A stretch of 64,000 nt of DNA from an uncultured Lachnospiraceae bacterium (GTDB taxonomy: Bacteria; Bacillota; Clostridia; Lachnospirales; Lachnospiraceae): the NCBI GenBank assembly GCA_910578085.1, contig CAJTPM010000009.1, forward strand, positions 1 to 64,000. The letters are read 5' to 3'. The notes under the pieces are model-generated. The model did no database searches, was not told the origin of the DNA, and saw nothing but the letters and a program-made list of their open reading frames with translations. Made by a program: the position numbers and the translations under genes. Below, piece after piece: positions 55,048-64,000 of the stretch. Each line of letters opens with the position of its first letter. The first letter of the stretch is position 1.

Positions 55048-58000
55048 ATGGATCAACCTTATCAGAACAATAACAATAATGAGTATAATAACGGCGGCGG
55101 TTATAATAACAACGGTTATAATAATGGCGGCGGTTATAACAATAACGGCTATAATAACGGAGGCAGAGAACCGGGAGGACCGGGGAAGGGGAATGATCCG
55201 AAAAAGCAGAATATTTTTTTGCTGGCGCTGGCGGCAATTATTTCCATGATCTTTTTGAGCATGCTGATGTTAGGCATGAGAGGAAGAAAGGTTGAAGTGA
55301 CCTACACCGAATTCATCCGGATGGTGGAGGAGGATAAAGTGGGCACGGTAAGCTTTATCTCAGGAACTCTGGAATTTTCTCTGAGAGAAGAAGAGGAGAA
55401 TAATACTGGTAATGCATCGGAAGAGACGGGGGGACTTGCAGCGGAGAACCCTGTGATGAAGCAGTTTAACATGTGGGGAGTACCGATTCAGAATTATTAT
55501 ACGATTCGGGTGGAGGATGAACAGCTGACACAGCGGCTGTTAGATCATAATGTAGAGATCAGAGGGCAGACAACGACGCTCTGGGACTCCATTCTTTCCA
55601 TACTCATTACAGTGGTTCTGCCCATCGGGCTGATGTGGCTGTTACTCAGCTTCCTGTTCCGGAAGATGAATAAGAGCGGCGGCATTATGGGGATGGGAAA
55701 GAACACGGCGAAAGTTTATGTTCAGAAGGAGACCGGCGTGACCTTCAAGGATGTGGCCGGAGAGGACGAAGCGAAAGAATCCCTTGTCGAAGTCGTGGAC
55801 TTTCTGCATAATCCGGGCAAGTATTCCCAGGTGGGCGCGAAACTGCCGAAAGGTGCGTTGCTGGTAGGACCGCCCGGTACAGGTAAGACACTGCTTGCAA
55901 GGGCGGTAGCCGGAGAGGCGAAAGTACCGTTTTTCTCGCTGGCAGGTTCGGATTTTATCGAGTTGTATGTAGGTCTGGGCGCGTCCCGTGTCAGAGATCT
56001 GTTTAAAGAAGCGGAAAAAAATGCGCCCTGTATCGTGTTTATCGATGAGATCGACGCCATCGGACGAAGCAGAGATTCAAAGTATGGCGGCGGCAATGAG
56101 GAGAGAGAGCAGACGTTAAACCAGCTGCTTGCCGAGATGGATGGTTTTGACGGCAAGAGTGGAATTATTATTCTGGCGGCTACCAACAGACCGGAGATTC
56201 TGGATAAGGCGCTGCTTCGTCCGGGCCGTTTCGACAGGCGGATCATTGTGGATAAGCCGGATCTGAAAGGCCGTGTGGAGATCCTGAAGGTGCATGCGAA
56301 GGATGTGCTGATGGATGATTCCGTTGATCTGAATGAGATTGCGCTTGCGACCAGCGGAGCGGTTGGCTCGGATCTTGCCAATATGATCAATGAGGCGGCA
56401 ATCAATGCCGTGAAGATGGGCAGAAACTGCGTCAGCCAGAAAGATCTGTTTGATGCGGTGGAACAGGTGTTAGTAGGAAAAGAGAAAAAAGACCGTATCA
56501 TGAGCAAGGAAGAGCGGCGTATCGTATCCTACCATGAGACCGGTCATGCCCTTGTGGCGGCTCTTCAAAAAAATTCTGAACCTGTGCAGAAAATTACCAT
56601 CGTGCCGAGAACCATGGGTGCTTTGGGCTATGTGATGCAGGTACCGGAGGAAGAGAAATTCTTAAATACCGAGGCGGAACTGCGGGATATGCTGGTAGGG
56701 CTGTTAGCGGGCCGTGCGGCGGAGGAGATCGTATTTGATACAGTGACCACAGGCGCGTCGAACGATATCGAGAAGGCGACCAATATCGCCCGCTCCATGG
56801 TGACACAGTACGGTATGAGTAAAAAGTTTGGGCTGATGGGACTGGAATCTGTAGAGAGCAGATATCTGGACGGCAGGATCGTTATGAACTGCAGCGATAA
56901 TACGGCGGCTGATGTGGATACGGAAGTGATGAAGCTGCTCAAAGACAGTTATAAGGAGGCGAAGAAGCTCCTGAAGGAGAACAGGACGCTTTTGGATAAA
57001 CTGGCGGAATTCCTGATCGAGAAAGAGACAATCACCGGTAAGGAATTTATGAAGATCTACCGGAAGGAAAAGGGGCTGCCGGAACCGGAGGAAAAGGAAG
57101 AGAAGCAGGAAAATAGCAGGCCGAAAGAAAACCCGGGCAGACAGAATACTGGAAACTTTAACATACCGGGAAACTATGGACGTCCGCCGATCCCTCCGGT
57201 GGGAGGATTCAGGCAGGGCTCGCCGCAGGGAGGCCCGGGAATGCCGCCCCAGGGAAACCCTTATGAGAACAGGATGCCGATGGGTCCGGTTCCGGGAGGT
57301 CCCGGGATGCAGGGTCCGCAGGGGAATCCGTATGAGAACGGAATGCCGGCAGGCCAGCTGCCGGGAGGTCCCGGGATGCAGGTGCCGCAGGGAAATCCTT
57401 ACCAGAACGGGATGCCGACAGGTCCGGTTCCGGGAAGTCCGGGAATGCAGGCGCCGCAGGGGAATCCTTACCAGAACGGAATGCCCATGGGCCAGCCATC
57501 GGGAAGCCCGGGAATAGCGCCGCGCGAGAATCCTTATCAGGGCGGAGGCCCGGAGGAGGCGCCGAACAGTCGAAAAGAGGCGTGGGAAGCTCAGTATCGG
57601 CAGAATCACTGGTCGAACCAGCCCGGAAATCAGCCGCAGGCGCCGCAGGGAAATCCCTATGAGAGTGGAACGCCATCAGATTTGGTTCCGGGAGGGCAGG
57701 ATCTGTTACCGCCGCAGGGCAGTCAAAGGATTCCCCTGGGGAATCCTTACCAGAACGGTGCATTTTCCGGTGTACCACAGGATGTGGTGGAACGAGCAGA
57801 GAAAACGGATTTTGTGCCCTACGAAAAAATTGAAATAAAAGAAGAAGCTTTGGAGCACAAAAAAATATCCGAACCTCTTATCGTGGACAGCGTACAGGAC
57901 GCCGGTATCGTGTTGGAAGCAGCAGAGGAAGTGTTAAAGATGGAGGAGAGGACAGAGGAGATGCCGGAGAGCGCAGCACAGATTCCACAGAAGGAAAGCG

Positions 58001-58101
58001 GCGGGATCATGGCAGAAAATAATGAGGACAGAGAAGCGCTTCAAGATACAAACGAAGAAGAAAGCGCCGACAGTTCGAAAACTTTAACGGATGAAGTGTA
58101 A
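55048..58101 (+). CDS. ftsH: FtsH ATP-dependent zinc metalloprotease with repeat-rich tails
   Basis: 1017 aa, far longer than the usual 600-700. An N-terminal Asn/Gly repeat (YNNGGGYNNNGYNNGG, residues about 7-35) precedes the first membrane segment (IFLLALAAIISMIFLSMLML). The second is near 190. AAA+ domain: GPPGTGKT (about 274), protease HETGHAL (about 495). The core ends near 700; then a Pro/Gly/Met-rich tail with about six 22-residue repeats containing GNPY, and an acidic end. FtsH degrades membrane and some soluble proteins; its modulators HflK/HflC are in this window. Start has no good ribosome site. Confidence 0.9.
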   Translation: MDQPYQNNNNNEYNNGGGYNNNGYNNGGGYNNNGYNNGGREPGGPGKGNDPKKQNIFLLALAAIISMIFLSMLMLGMRGRKVEVTYTEFIRMVEEDKVGTVSFISGTLEFSLREEEENNTGNASEETGGLAAENPVMKQFNMWGVPIQNYYTIRVEDEQLTQRLLDHNVEIRGQTTTLWDSILSILITVVLPIGLMWLLLSFLFRKMNKSGGIMGMGKNTAKVYVQKETGVTFKDVAGEDEAKESLVEVVDFLHNPGKYSQVGAKLPKGALLVGPPGTGKTLLARAVAGEAKVPFFSLAGSDFIELYVGLGASRVRDLFKEAEKNAPCIVFIDEIDAIGRSRDSKYGGGNEEREQTLNQLLAEMDGFDGKSGIIILAATNRPEILDKALLRPGRFDRRIIVDKPDLKGRVEILKVHAKDVLMDDSVDLNEIALATSGAVGSDLANMINEAAINAVKMGRNCVSQKDLFDAVEQVLVGKEKKDRIMSKEERRIVSYHETGHALVAALQKNSEPVQKITIVPRTMGALGYVMQVPEEEKFLNTEAELRDMLVGLLAGRAAEEIVFDTVTTGASNDIEKATNIARSMVTQYGMSKKFGLMGLESVESRYLDGRIVMNCSDNTAADVDTEVMKLLKDSYKEAKKLLKENRTLLDKLAEFLIEKETITGKEFMKIYRKEKGLPEPEEKEEKQENSRPKENPGRQNTGNFNIPGNYGRPPIPPVGGFRQGSPQGGPGMPPQGNPYENRMPMGPVPGGPGMQGPQGNPYENGMPAGQLPGGPGMQVPQGNPYQNGMPTGPVPGSPGMQAPQGNPYQNGMPMGQPSGSPGIAPRENPYQGGGPEEAPNSRKEAWEAQYRQNHWSNQPGNQPQAPQGNPYESGTPSDLVPGGQDLLPPQGSQRIPLGNPYQNGAFSGVPQDVVERAEKTDFVPYEKIEIKEEALEHKKISEPLIVDSVQDAGIVLEAAEEVLKMEERTEEMPESAAQIPQKESGGIMAENNEDREALQDTNEEESADSSKTLTDEV

Positions 58102-58134
58102 TAATCAAAGACAGTATTAGTTCTAAACTGGAAG

Positions 58135-58165
58135 ACGGTGAGAAGGGGAGTCCACTTCTCACCGT
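58135..58165 (+). terminator. Intrinsic terminator after ftsH
   Basis: Perfect 11-bp arms ACGGTGAGAAG/CTTCTCACCGT with a 9-nt loop, followed by TTTTTC. Confidence 0.85.
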
Positions 58166-58231
58166 TTTTCATTCCATAGGAAATTGCTTCGGATTTTAGG
58201 AGAATGCGTCGCCGCCAAGCGCTCTGCGCGG

Positions 58232-58261
58232 CGAGCAGGGGAAGAAAATTTTTCCTGCTCG
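58232..58261 (-). terminator. Intrinsic terminator after the LacI-type gene
   Basis: Perfect 8-bp arms CGAGCAGG/CCTGCTCG with a 14-nt loop, 9 nt past the lacI-type stop. The T-tract on the reading strand is weak, so the call is moderate. Confidence 0.5.
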
Positions 58262-58269
58262 ATCTTTTA

Positions 58270-59247
58270 TCAACGTATATTCTTTACGGAAGAACGTTCT
58301 ATAAAATTAGTTTCAAGCAAAATATGATGTGGCGTATCCTCCGGAGGCTTTCGCCCTAACAGATGATTTAACAGGAAACGGGCCATTTCTTCCCCGATAT
58401 ATTGGATATCATGACCGATTACGGTAATATTCTCATATTCAGCCAGAGGATTGTCATCGTAAGCGACAACACTGATATCGTCTGGTATCCTGTAGTGAAG
58501 ATTTTTTAAAACGATCATCAGGGAAGTCAGAACATCCTGTGTAACTGCAATAATTGCGCTGGGCCTGTACTTTATGATTGCCCGCTCAATAATAGCAGAT
58601 GAATACTCTGCGGGAAGCGGAGATATATAGTTTCCCTCAGTGACGACAATTGCATTGGCAGCTAATGTGTGAAGTAGCCCCTCTTTTCGGTCTTCTGTAG
58701 GACAGATAAGCATGATATTGTGATGGCCCCGGTCGATCAGGTATTGTGTGAGCCGGCATGTAGCGCCGTAGTCGTCACACATCACAGAATCAAACTGAGA
58801 GTATGCATTACCTAAAATCTGTAGAGGATAAACACCGGATGTATTGAGCAGATCAAAAACAGCAGAGTCCTCAAACAATGGAGTGAAAGCTATTGCTTCC
58901 GTACGCGCGGCCAGAAGCGTCTGCAGATTTTTCAGAAGGCTGCGTTCATAAGTACTGTTAAATGACAAAATAACCTTATAATCATATTTTTCCAATTCGG
59001 CAGTCATAATGGAAGCAACCTGATAAAAGACCGGATTAAAAATGTTGGTTATAACGAGGCCGATGGTTTTGGAGCGATTGGATTTTAAACTTCGAGCCAC
59101 AGTATTTGGAATATAGCCCAGCTGACTGGCGGCATCAAGCACTTTTTTTGCAGTACTGTCAGTTACGACGTTGCTGTTGGCATATACCCGCGATACCGTT
59201 GCAACGGAAACGCCGGCTAATTTTGCTACATCTCTACTTGTCACCAA
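58270..59247 (-). CDS. LacI-family transcriptional regulator
   Basis: 325 aa. The HTH is complete: SRDVAKLAGVSVATVSRVYA, then a hinge with KVLDAASQLGYIPN and a periplasmic-binding-like core (GLVITNIFNPVFYQVAS). It faces the sugar operon and almost certainly binds the two ATGTATACGTATACAT sites upstream of the binding protein gene; those fit the LacI half site. The inducer is probably a fructose-containing sugar, from the GH32 context. No good ribosome site except a weak GGGTGATATAATTTG region. Confidence 0.85.
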   Translation of the reverse strand: MVTSRDVAKLAGVSVATVSRVYANSNVVTDSTAKKVLDAASQLGYIPNTVARSLKSNRSKTIGLVITNIFNPVFYQVASIMTAELEKYDYKVILSFNSTYERSLLKNLQTLLAARTEAIAFTPLFEDSAVFDLLNTSGVYPLQILGNAYSQFDSVMCDDYGATCRLTQYLIDRGHHNIMLICPTEDRKEGLLHTLAANAIVVTEGNYISPLPAEYSSAIIERAIIKYRPSAIIAVTQDVLTSLMIVLKNLHYRIPDDISVVAYDDNPLAEYENITVIGHDIQYIGEEMARFLLNHLLGRKPPEDTPHHILLETNFIERSSVKNIR

Positions 59248-59369
59248 ATTATATCACCCTAACTTATGTATTTTAGATAATACCGGGAAACTCAGATAAC
59301 AGGTGTATGCCTGAATTGTTATCATGCAACGAACTGTTACGAGTTCCATGACAATATATACAAAACATA

Positions 59370-59398
59370 TTGACAAAAAATAACAGAAATGGTAATAT
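59370..59398 (+). promoter_or_regulatory. Consensus-like promoter of the sugar operon
   Basis: TTGACA (59370-59375), 17 nt, TAATAT (59393-59398). The expected start near 59405 places both operators inside the transcript leader. Confidence 0.75.
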
Positions 59399-59469
59399 CT
59401 AACTATAAATTATACTATTTTTTGTCATTTTAGTAAAGTTAAATGCTAAAAATTATTTTTTGCCTGAAA

Positions 59470-59485
59470 ATGTATACGTATACAT
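59470..59485. promoter_or_regulatory. LacI-type operator O1
   Basis: Perfect 16-bp palindrome ATGTATACGTATACAT with the central CG typical of LacI-family sites. It lies about 65 bp after the predicted transcription start. Confidence 0.85.
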
Positions 59486-59534
59486 TTGGAAAATAGTATA
59501 TTTAAGAGAGAAAGGAGGAGTTTCATCAGCAAAA

Positions 59535-59550
59535 ATGTATACGTATACAT
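59535..59550. promoter_or_regulatory. LacI-type operator O2
   Basis: Identical palindrome to O1, 65 bp downstream of it, a spacing close to six helix turns that allows one tetramer to loop the DNA. It lies 32 bp before the binding-protein start codon. Confidence 0.85.
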
Positions 59551-59581
59551 CAGCAAATTCACGAGAAGGAGAGGAAATTCT

Positions 59582-60925
59582 ATGAAAAAGAGAATCATAA
59601 GCAGTTTACTGGCAGCAACCATGTTGGCTACGGTTTTGTGGGGATGCGGAAATACGCAGGGGGATACAATTCAGTCGGAAAATTCCGGAGAACTTTCAGA
59701 AGAATCTGAAGCGTCAGAGGGGCAGGAGGTCGGAGAAGCGGCCGTAGAACTTTCTTTCTGGTATCCTATCAGCCAGGAATCAGAAGCTAACTGGTATGCC
59801 ATGATGGTTCAGAAATTTAACGAGGAACATGAAGGGGAAATAAAAATACTGGAAACAGCAAATACGCGGGGAGAATCTTTTGCTTATGAAGATAAAGTCA
59901 GTGCGGCGGCGGCGACAAACAGCCTTCCGGATATTCTGATGGCGGATGGTCCGAATGTGGCAAGTTATGCATATTCCAATATGTTTATACCGATCGAGGA
60001 TTATTTTACAGAGGAGGAGATGGCGGATTTTCTTCCTTCCACAGTAGAACAGGGAACTTACAACGGACATTTCTATGCGGTAGGTATGGGAGAGGGCATC
60101 ATCAATATCTACTATAACAAGGATATGCTGGATGAAGCCGGAATTACTGCCCCTGAAAAGATCGAGGATGCATGGACATGGGATGAATATTATGAAGTCT
60201 GCAGAAAACTGACGAAAGACGGCGTTTATGGTGGAAACTTTATTCAGGAAAAGAGCGGCGAGTGGATCATTGTAGCGTTCCAGCCATTCCTGATCGCCAA
60301 TGGCGCGGAACTGTTATCCTCTGACGGCAGCAAGGCAGACGGGTATATCAACTCGGAGAAAGCTGTTGAGACCGGTGAGTATCTTCAGAAATTTGCAGAT
60401 GAGGGCCTGATCAATGTGGATCCTACGGCCACTGAGTTCCAGGAAGGAAACTGCGCTACGAAATTGGCGGGCGCATGGATTATGCCGACGCTGGAAGAGG
60501 TTGATTTTAACTGGGGAGTTACCTATATTCCGCAACAGGAAGCCTATGCGGGAAGCACTACGGGAGGCTGGACAGTAGGTGTGACACCGAATTGCCAGAA
60601 CGTGGAAGCAGCAATGGAATTTATTCACTATCTGTCATCGCCGGAAGCCTGCGCCAGCTTTGCAGTAGACGGCCCGGCTTATCCGCCTGTTAGATATTCC
60701 GCATATGAACTGCTGGATATTTATGATGACGGCCCCAACAAAATCATTAAAGACACTTTGTTTGGGGAAGGAAAGGCACGTCCGGCGACTCCGAACTATC
60801 CGATCTATACGCAGAAATTCTCTGAGGCATTTTACGACATTTTGCTTGGGGCGGATGTAAAAGAGGCTCTCGATGATATTGCGGTTTCATTTGATCAGGA
60901 GTGGGAAGCAACTTATGCAAATTAA
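59582..60925 (+). CDS. Sugar ABC transporter substrate-binding lipoprotein
   Basis: 447 aa. Lipoprotein signal SLLAATMLATVLWGCGN; acidic Ser/Glu-rich linker; then a cluster B/family 1 sugar-binding fold with ELSFWYPISQESEANWY and NIYYNKDMLDEAGI. Captures an oligosaccharide outside the cell for the two permeases that follow. Start after GAAGGAGAGGAAATTCT; a longer in-frame reading upstream crosses operator O2 and is rejected. Confidence 0.9.
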   Translation: MKKRIISSLLAATMLATVLWGCGNTQGDTIQSENSGELSEESEASEGQEVGEAAVELSFWYPISQESEANWYAMMVQKFNEEHEGEIKILETANTRGESFAYEDKVSAAAATNSLPDILMADGPNVASYAYSNMFIPIEDYFTEEEMADFLPSTVEQGTYNGHFYAVGMGEGIINIYYNKDMLDEAGITAPEKIEDAWTWDEYYEVCRKLTKDGVYGGNFIQEKSGEWIIVAFQPFLIANGAELLSSDGSKADGYINSEKAVETGEYLQKFADEGLINVDPTATEFQEGNCATKLAGAWIMPTLEEVDFNWGVTYIPQQEAYAGSTTGGWTVGVTPNCQNVEAAMEFIHYLSSPEACASFAVDGPAYPPVRYSAYELLDIYDDGPNKIIKDTLFGEGKARPATPNYPIYTQKFSEAFYDILLGADVKEALDDIAVSFDQEWEATYAN

Positions 60926-60946
60926 GTGGCGGAGAGGATTTTTGAT

Positions 60947-61849
60947 ATGGGTAAAACAGTGATGAAAAAAGGAAAATCTGATTTTTCCAAAAGGCAGCGG
61001 AGAATGGCATATGTATTTATAGCTCCGGCGATGTTTCTGCTGTTGTTATTCCTGATCATACCGGCTTTTATGGCGTTGGGATTCAGCTTTACTGATTTTT
61101 ATGTTCTGACACCGGATAAAATGGAGATCGTAGGGATCGATAATTATATTACACTGGTTTCAGATGAGTTATTCTGGAAATGTTTAAAAAATACATTTTA
61201 TTTTACCGTGGTAATCGTGCCGGTAGAAGCGGTGATCGCTCTTGGACTGGCCGTTTTGGTAAACAAAAAAAGCTTCGGCAGAACTTTTTTCAGAACAGCT
61301 TATTTTGCCCCGGTCATTTCTTCTTTGACAGTAGTGTCTATCTTATGGGTTTGTTTATACAACCCGAATGATGGTTTGTTCAATGCGATATTAAATACAT
61401 TGGGATTGCCCAGTCAGCGTTTTTTAAGAAGCGCTGACCAGGCAATGAATTCCATCTTGCTGATGTCGATCTGGCAGGGAGTAGGGTATCAGATGATCAT
61501 CTTTATAGCAGGCCTGAACGGTATATCGCAGGAACTCTATGAGGCGGCGGCGATCGACGGAGCGAATTCGGTGAAAAAATTTTTCTATATTACGCTGCCG
61601 GGATTGAGAAATGTGATTTCCTTCATTGTGGTTTATGTGACGATTCAGGCGTTTAAGGTATTTACGCAGCCGTATATTATGACCTTCGGCGGGCCGCAGA
61701 ACAGCACGAGAACATTGGTATATTATATATATCAGCAGGGTTTTCAGTATAAAAAGGCGGGATATGCGTCGGCAATGGCGGTGGTTTTCTTCCTGATCGT
61801 GGTTTTCGCTTCCATGATCTTGAAGCGGCTTTTGATCGAGCGGGATTGA
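60947..61849 (+). CDS. Sugar ABC transporter permease (MalF-type)
   Basis: 300 aa from the ATG 10 nt after GGAGAGG. Six hydrophobic segments; EAAAIDGANSVKKFFYITLP is the EAA loop that contacts the ATPase. No ATPase gene is in this cluster, so a shared MsmK-type ATPase elsewhere must energise it. Start at 60926 (GTG) was rejected for lack of a ribosome site. Confidence 0.9.
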   Translation: MGKTVMKKGKSDFSKRQRRMAYVFIAPAMFLLLLFLIIPAFMALGFSFTDFYVLTPDKMEIVGIDNYITLVSDELFWKCLKNTFYFTVVIVPVEAVIALGLAVLVNKKSFGRTFFRTAYFAPVISSLTVVSILWVCLYNPNDGLFNAILNTLGLPSQRFLRSADQAMNSILLMSIWQGVGYQMIIFIAGLNGISQELYEAAAIDGANSVKKFFYITLPGLRNVISFIVVYVTIQAFKVFTQPYIMTFGGPQNSTRTLVYYIYQQGFQYKKAGYASAMAVVFFLIVVFASMILKRLLIERD

Positions 61850-61859
61850 GGAGGCAAAA

Positions 61860-62699
61860 ATGGGACTTAAAAGAAGCAGAATACTGGAAAAGATTATCAG
61901 ATACACGTTTAATATAATACTTGCGGTTATATTTTTGGCACCGCTTGTCTGGATGGTGGTGTCATCTGTAAAACCGGAGATAAATATTTTTGCGGATATG
62001 ACTTCCGTAAAGGCTTTTCTTCCCATCGACGGCAGTTTTGACAACTATCGGACTATTTTGGAAAAAGGCGAGATCGTGAGAACAATGTGGAATAGTATTT
62101 ACTATGTTTCGATCACGATTTTTGTGGGATTAATCGTCAACTCCATGTGCGGATTTGCGCTCGCTAAACTGCAGTTTCGGGGAAGAGATTTTCTGTTCAG
62201 CATGATAGTGGCATTGATCATTATTCCGTTGGAAAGTATTATATTGCCGCTGTATTTTATGATATTTAAATTTAAGATGCTCAATACTTTTTTCGCCCTG
62301 ATAGCACCGTTTACGGCGAACTGTTTTAGTATATTCCTGTTTCGGCAGTTTTTTGTGGATATTCCGGATTCTTTGCTGGAGGCGGCATATATTGATGGGG
62401 CTTCCCCGTTGAGGGCATTCTTTAAAATCGTGCTGCCGCTGTCATTCCCCGTCTATGCTACGGTTCTGATTTTGCAGTTCATCGAGCATTGGGGAGACTT
62501 CCTGTGGCCGGTACTGGTGACTGACGACAAGACAAAAACCGTACAGCTCGGCCTGCAAACGCTGTTTACGGCGCCGCCGGTCCATTACGGACCTATATTT
62601 GCAGCGCTGACGCTCAGTACGCTTCCGGTTGTTGTTATGTTTATTTTCTTCCAGAAATATTATGTACAGGGTATTGCTCAATCAGGAATAAAAGGATAA
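61860..62699 (+). CDS. Sugar ABC transporter permease (MalG-type)
   Basis: 279 aa, six hydrophobic segments. LEAAYIDGASPLRAFFKIVL is the EAA loop. The start follows GAGGAGGCAAAA with a 10-bp gap to the previous gene, so the two permeases are coupled. Forms the channel together with the MalF-type subunit. Confidence 0.9.
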   Translation: MGLKRSRILEKIIRYTFNIILAVIFLAPLVWMVVSSVKPEINIFADMTSVKAFLPIDGSFDNYRTILEKGEIVRTMWNSIYYVSITIFVGLIVNSMCGFALAKLQFRGRDFLFSMIVALIIIPLESIILPLYFMIFKFKMLNTFFALIAPFTANCFSIFLFRQFFVDIPDSLLEAAYIDGASPLRAFFKIVLPLSFPVYATVLILQFIEHWGDFLWPVLVTDDKTKTVQLGLQTLFTAPPVHYGPIFAALTLSTLPVVVMFIFFQKYYVQGIAQSGIKG

Positions 62700-62713
62700 G
62701 AAAGGACCAAAAA

Positions 62714-64000
62714 ATGGAGAATAACAGTAAAAATTTTGAAGAGACGAAAAGAGCCACCGCTCATGTCATGGAACAGCACGAGAAGATAAAAGATCATCCG
62801 CTGCGGCAGAAGTATCACTTTGAAGTACCGGCCGGGTGGTGTAATGACCCCAACGGATTCTCTGTTTTTCGGGGAAAGTATCACCTTTTCTACCAGCATA
62901 ATCCGTATATGGCGGAGCCAGGAGATTACAGGGCATATTGGGGACATGCAATCAGCGAAAATCTGGTGGACTGGGAGTACCTTCCGATCGTGCTGGCGCC
63001 TGTGGATGCGTATGACAAAGCGGGATGCTGGTCGGGGTGTGCACTGGAACTGGAAGATAAAATGTATATTATGTACACGGGACTGGACGAACGGAATGAG
63101 AGACAGCAGGGGCAGTGCATGGCAGTCAGCGAAGACGGGATTTATTTTGAAAAAACAGATGATAATCCGATCCTGGCAGAGACGCTTTGCAGCGCAGACA
63201 AAAAAGATTTCAGGGACCCTTGTATCTGGCGCGAAAATGGAGAGTGGAATATGGTGATCGGTTCCACAAAAGACAATTTTGCACAGACGCTTCTGTATCG
63301 CTCGGAAGATCTAAAAAACTGGAAATTTGTCAATACGATGACAGAGAGTTTAGGAGAACTGGGTACGGTATGCGAATGCCCCAACTTTTTTCAATTAGGA
63401 GAAAAAAGAGTACTGTTTACTTCGCCTCACGGATTAAACCATAGAAAATCCGTCTATCTGACCGGAGATTTCGATTATCCTGCCGGAAAATTTTTCTGGA
63501 ATAATTATGGAGAGATCGACTGGGGGATGGACTATTATGCGCCCCAGGTTATCACGGACAAAAAGGGAAGAAAAATTATTATAGGCTGGATGAACAGCTG
63601 GGACTGGATGCCATGGTGTGATGGAAAGTACTATACCACAGCGCTTGGCTGGTGCGGCGCAATGGCAATCCCCAGAGAAGTCAGAATGGACAGGGAAGGA
63701 AATTTATCTTTTATGCCGATAGAAGAACTGCAAAAATATCGTTCCGGTGAGCTGGTACAAAAAGATATCACTGTGGGGGAAGAGGGAATTTCTGTTGAGA
63801 CAGGCGACAATGCCCATTGCGAGATCATTATGGAACTTGATCTGAAAAAGACTACGGCGAAGACGGTGCGGCTGGAATTAAAAAGCGATGGAAAAGAAAA
63901 GGCGCTGGTGAATTTTAATCTCACCCGGGGGGAAATAGAATTTGACAGGAGCAGTACGCTGGATCGCATAAAATGCAAAAGAAAGGCGCCGTTCCGCTCC
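62714..64000 (+). CDS. Glycoside hydrolase family 32 (beta-fructofuranosidase-type), partial
   Basis: 429 codons visible; the 3' end is outside the window. WCNDPNG (about residue 46) holds the catalytic nucleophile Asp of the GH32 WMNDPNG motif; RDPCIW holds the RDP transition-state Asp; ECPNFF holds the acid/base Glu of the ECP motif. Splits terminal fructose from sucrose, fructo-oligosaccharides or levan. Intracellular (no signal peptide), so sugars are imported first. Start after AAGAAAGGACC. Confidence 0.9.
   Translation, partial: MENNSKNFEETKRATAHVMEQHEKIKDHPLRQKYHFEVPAGWCNDPNGFSVFRGKYHLFYQHNPYMAEPGDYRAYWGHAISENLVDWEYLPIVLAPVDAYDKAGCWSGCALELEDKMYIMYTGLDERNERQQGQCMAVSEDGIYFEKTDDNPILAETLCSADKKDFRDPCIWRENGEWNMVIGSTKDNFAQTLLYRSEDLKNWKFVNTMTESLGELGTVCECPNFFQLGEKRVLFTSPHGLNHRKSVYLTGDFDYPAGKFFWNNYGEIDWGMDYYAPQVITDKKGRKIIIGWMNSWDWMPWCDGKYYTTALGWCGAMAIPREVRMDREGNLSFMPIEELQKYRSGELVQKDITVGEEGISVETGDNAHCEIIMELDLKKTTAKTVRLELKSDGKEKALVNFNLTRGEIEFDRSSTLDRIKCKRKAPFRS

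Noticed and set aside
57176..57778. Long Arg/Ser/Pro-rich frames opposite and within ftsH
   Set aside because: They are shadows of the GNPY repeats in other frames; no start signals.
1..64000. CRISPR array
   Set aside because: No regularly spaced 24-40 bp direct repeats seen. The 66-bp period at about 57230-57540 is coding repeat in ftsH.

Overview
The window joins two kinds of DNA. Positions 1 to about 43,870 are one end of a large integrated temperate phage or phage-like element. Positions about 44,300 to 64,000 are ordinary chromosome of a low-to-moderate GC, anaerobic, Gram-positive gut-type bacterium. An anaerobic ribonucleotide reductase on the phage, strong Shine-Dalgarno sites throughout, a CarD-type regulator, and a LacI / sugar-ABC / GH32 locus all suggest Clostridia, most likely Lachnospiraceae. 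That placement is inference; no rRNA is present.

Element layout: every gene from 64 to 42,420 reads leftward, and only the tyrosine integrase (42,632-43,867) reads rightward. From right to left:
- a control region with int and a small Xis-like gene next to it;
- 33.4-42.2 kb, an accessory region of small, mostly membrane-anchored proteins, many with a private promoter-like element and terminator;
- 24-33 kb, a conserved phage block with DUF6378-like and DUF6353-like genes, a secreted SleB-like hydrolase, and a 1,459-aa helicase-primase-polymerase B fusion;
- 12-24 kb, SSB, SF2 helicase, a methylase remnant, an RlmN/Cfr-like radical SAM enzyme, a HAD protein, an SPFH protein and NrdG/NrdD;
- 6-10 kb, two MazG-like proteins, a noncoding repeat array, a rod-shaped RNA candidate and two nucleases;
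- 0-6.4 kb, a DFDGD-motif RNA polymerase-like protein and the start of the virion region (small-terminase-like protein, HNH nuclease, SH3 protein, gp6-like connector, two HHGILGQKWG-tagged proteins).
Large terminase, portal, capsid, tail and lysis genes, and the left attachment site, lie outside the window.

Chromosome layout: hflK-hflC, an ABC exporter, a MATE pump, a decayed HipA-like gene, a CarD-like regulator, a VWA lipoprotein, pyrG (leftward), ftsH with unusual repeat tails, then a LacI-controlled operon (binding protein, two permeases, GH32 fructosidase running off the edge) with two perfect 16-bp operators.

Most unusual signals:
(1) a strand-locked AAATATAA/AAATATC word repeated across the element in all reading frames;
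(2) a bipartite promoter-like element, CGC-N17-TTATG in gene sense, with exact 17-nt spacing at twelve sites;
(3) two DUF6273-like genes whose C-termini look like diversity-generating retroelement variable regions, each followed by a GC-rich hairpin and a DUF6353-like membrane gene, with no reverse transcriptase in view;
(4) a probably virion-packaged RNA polymerase.
All counts were made by eye.
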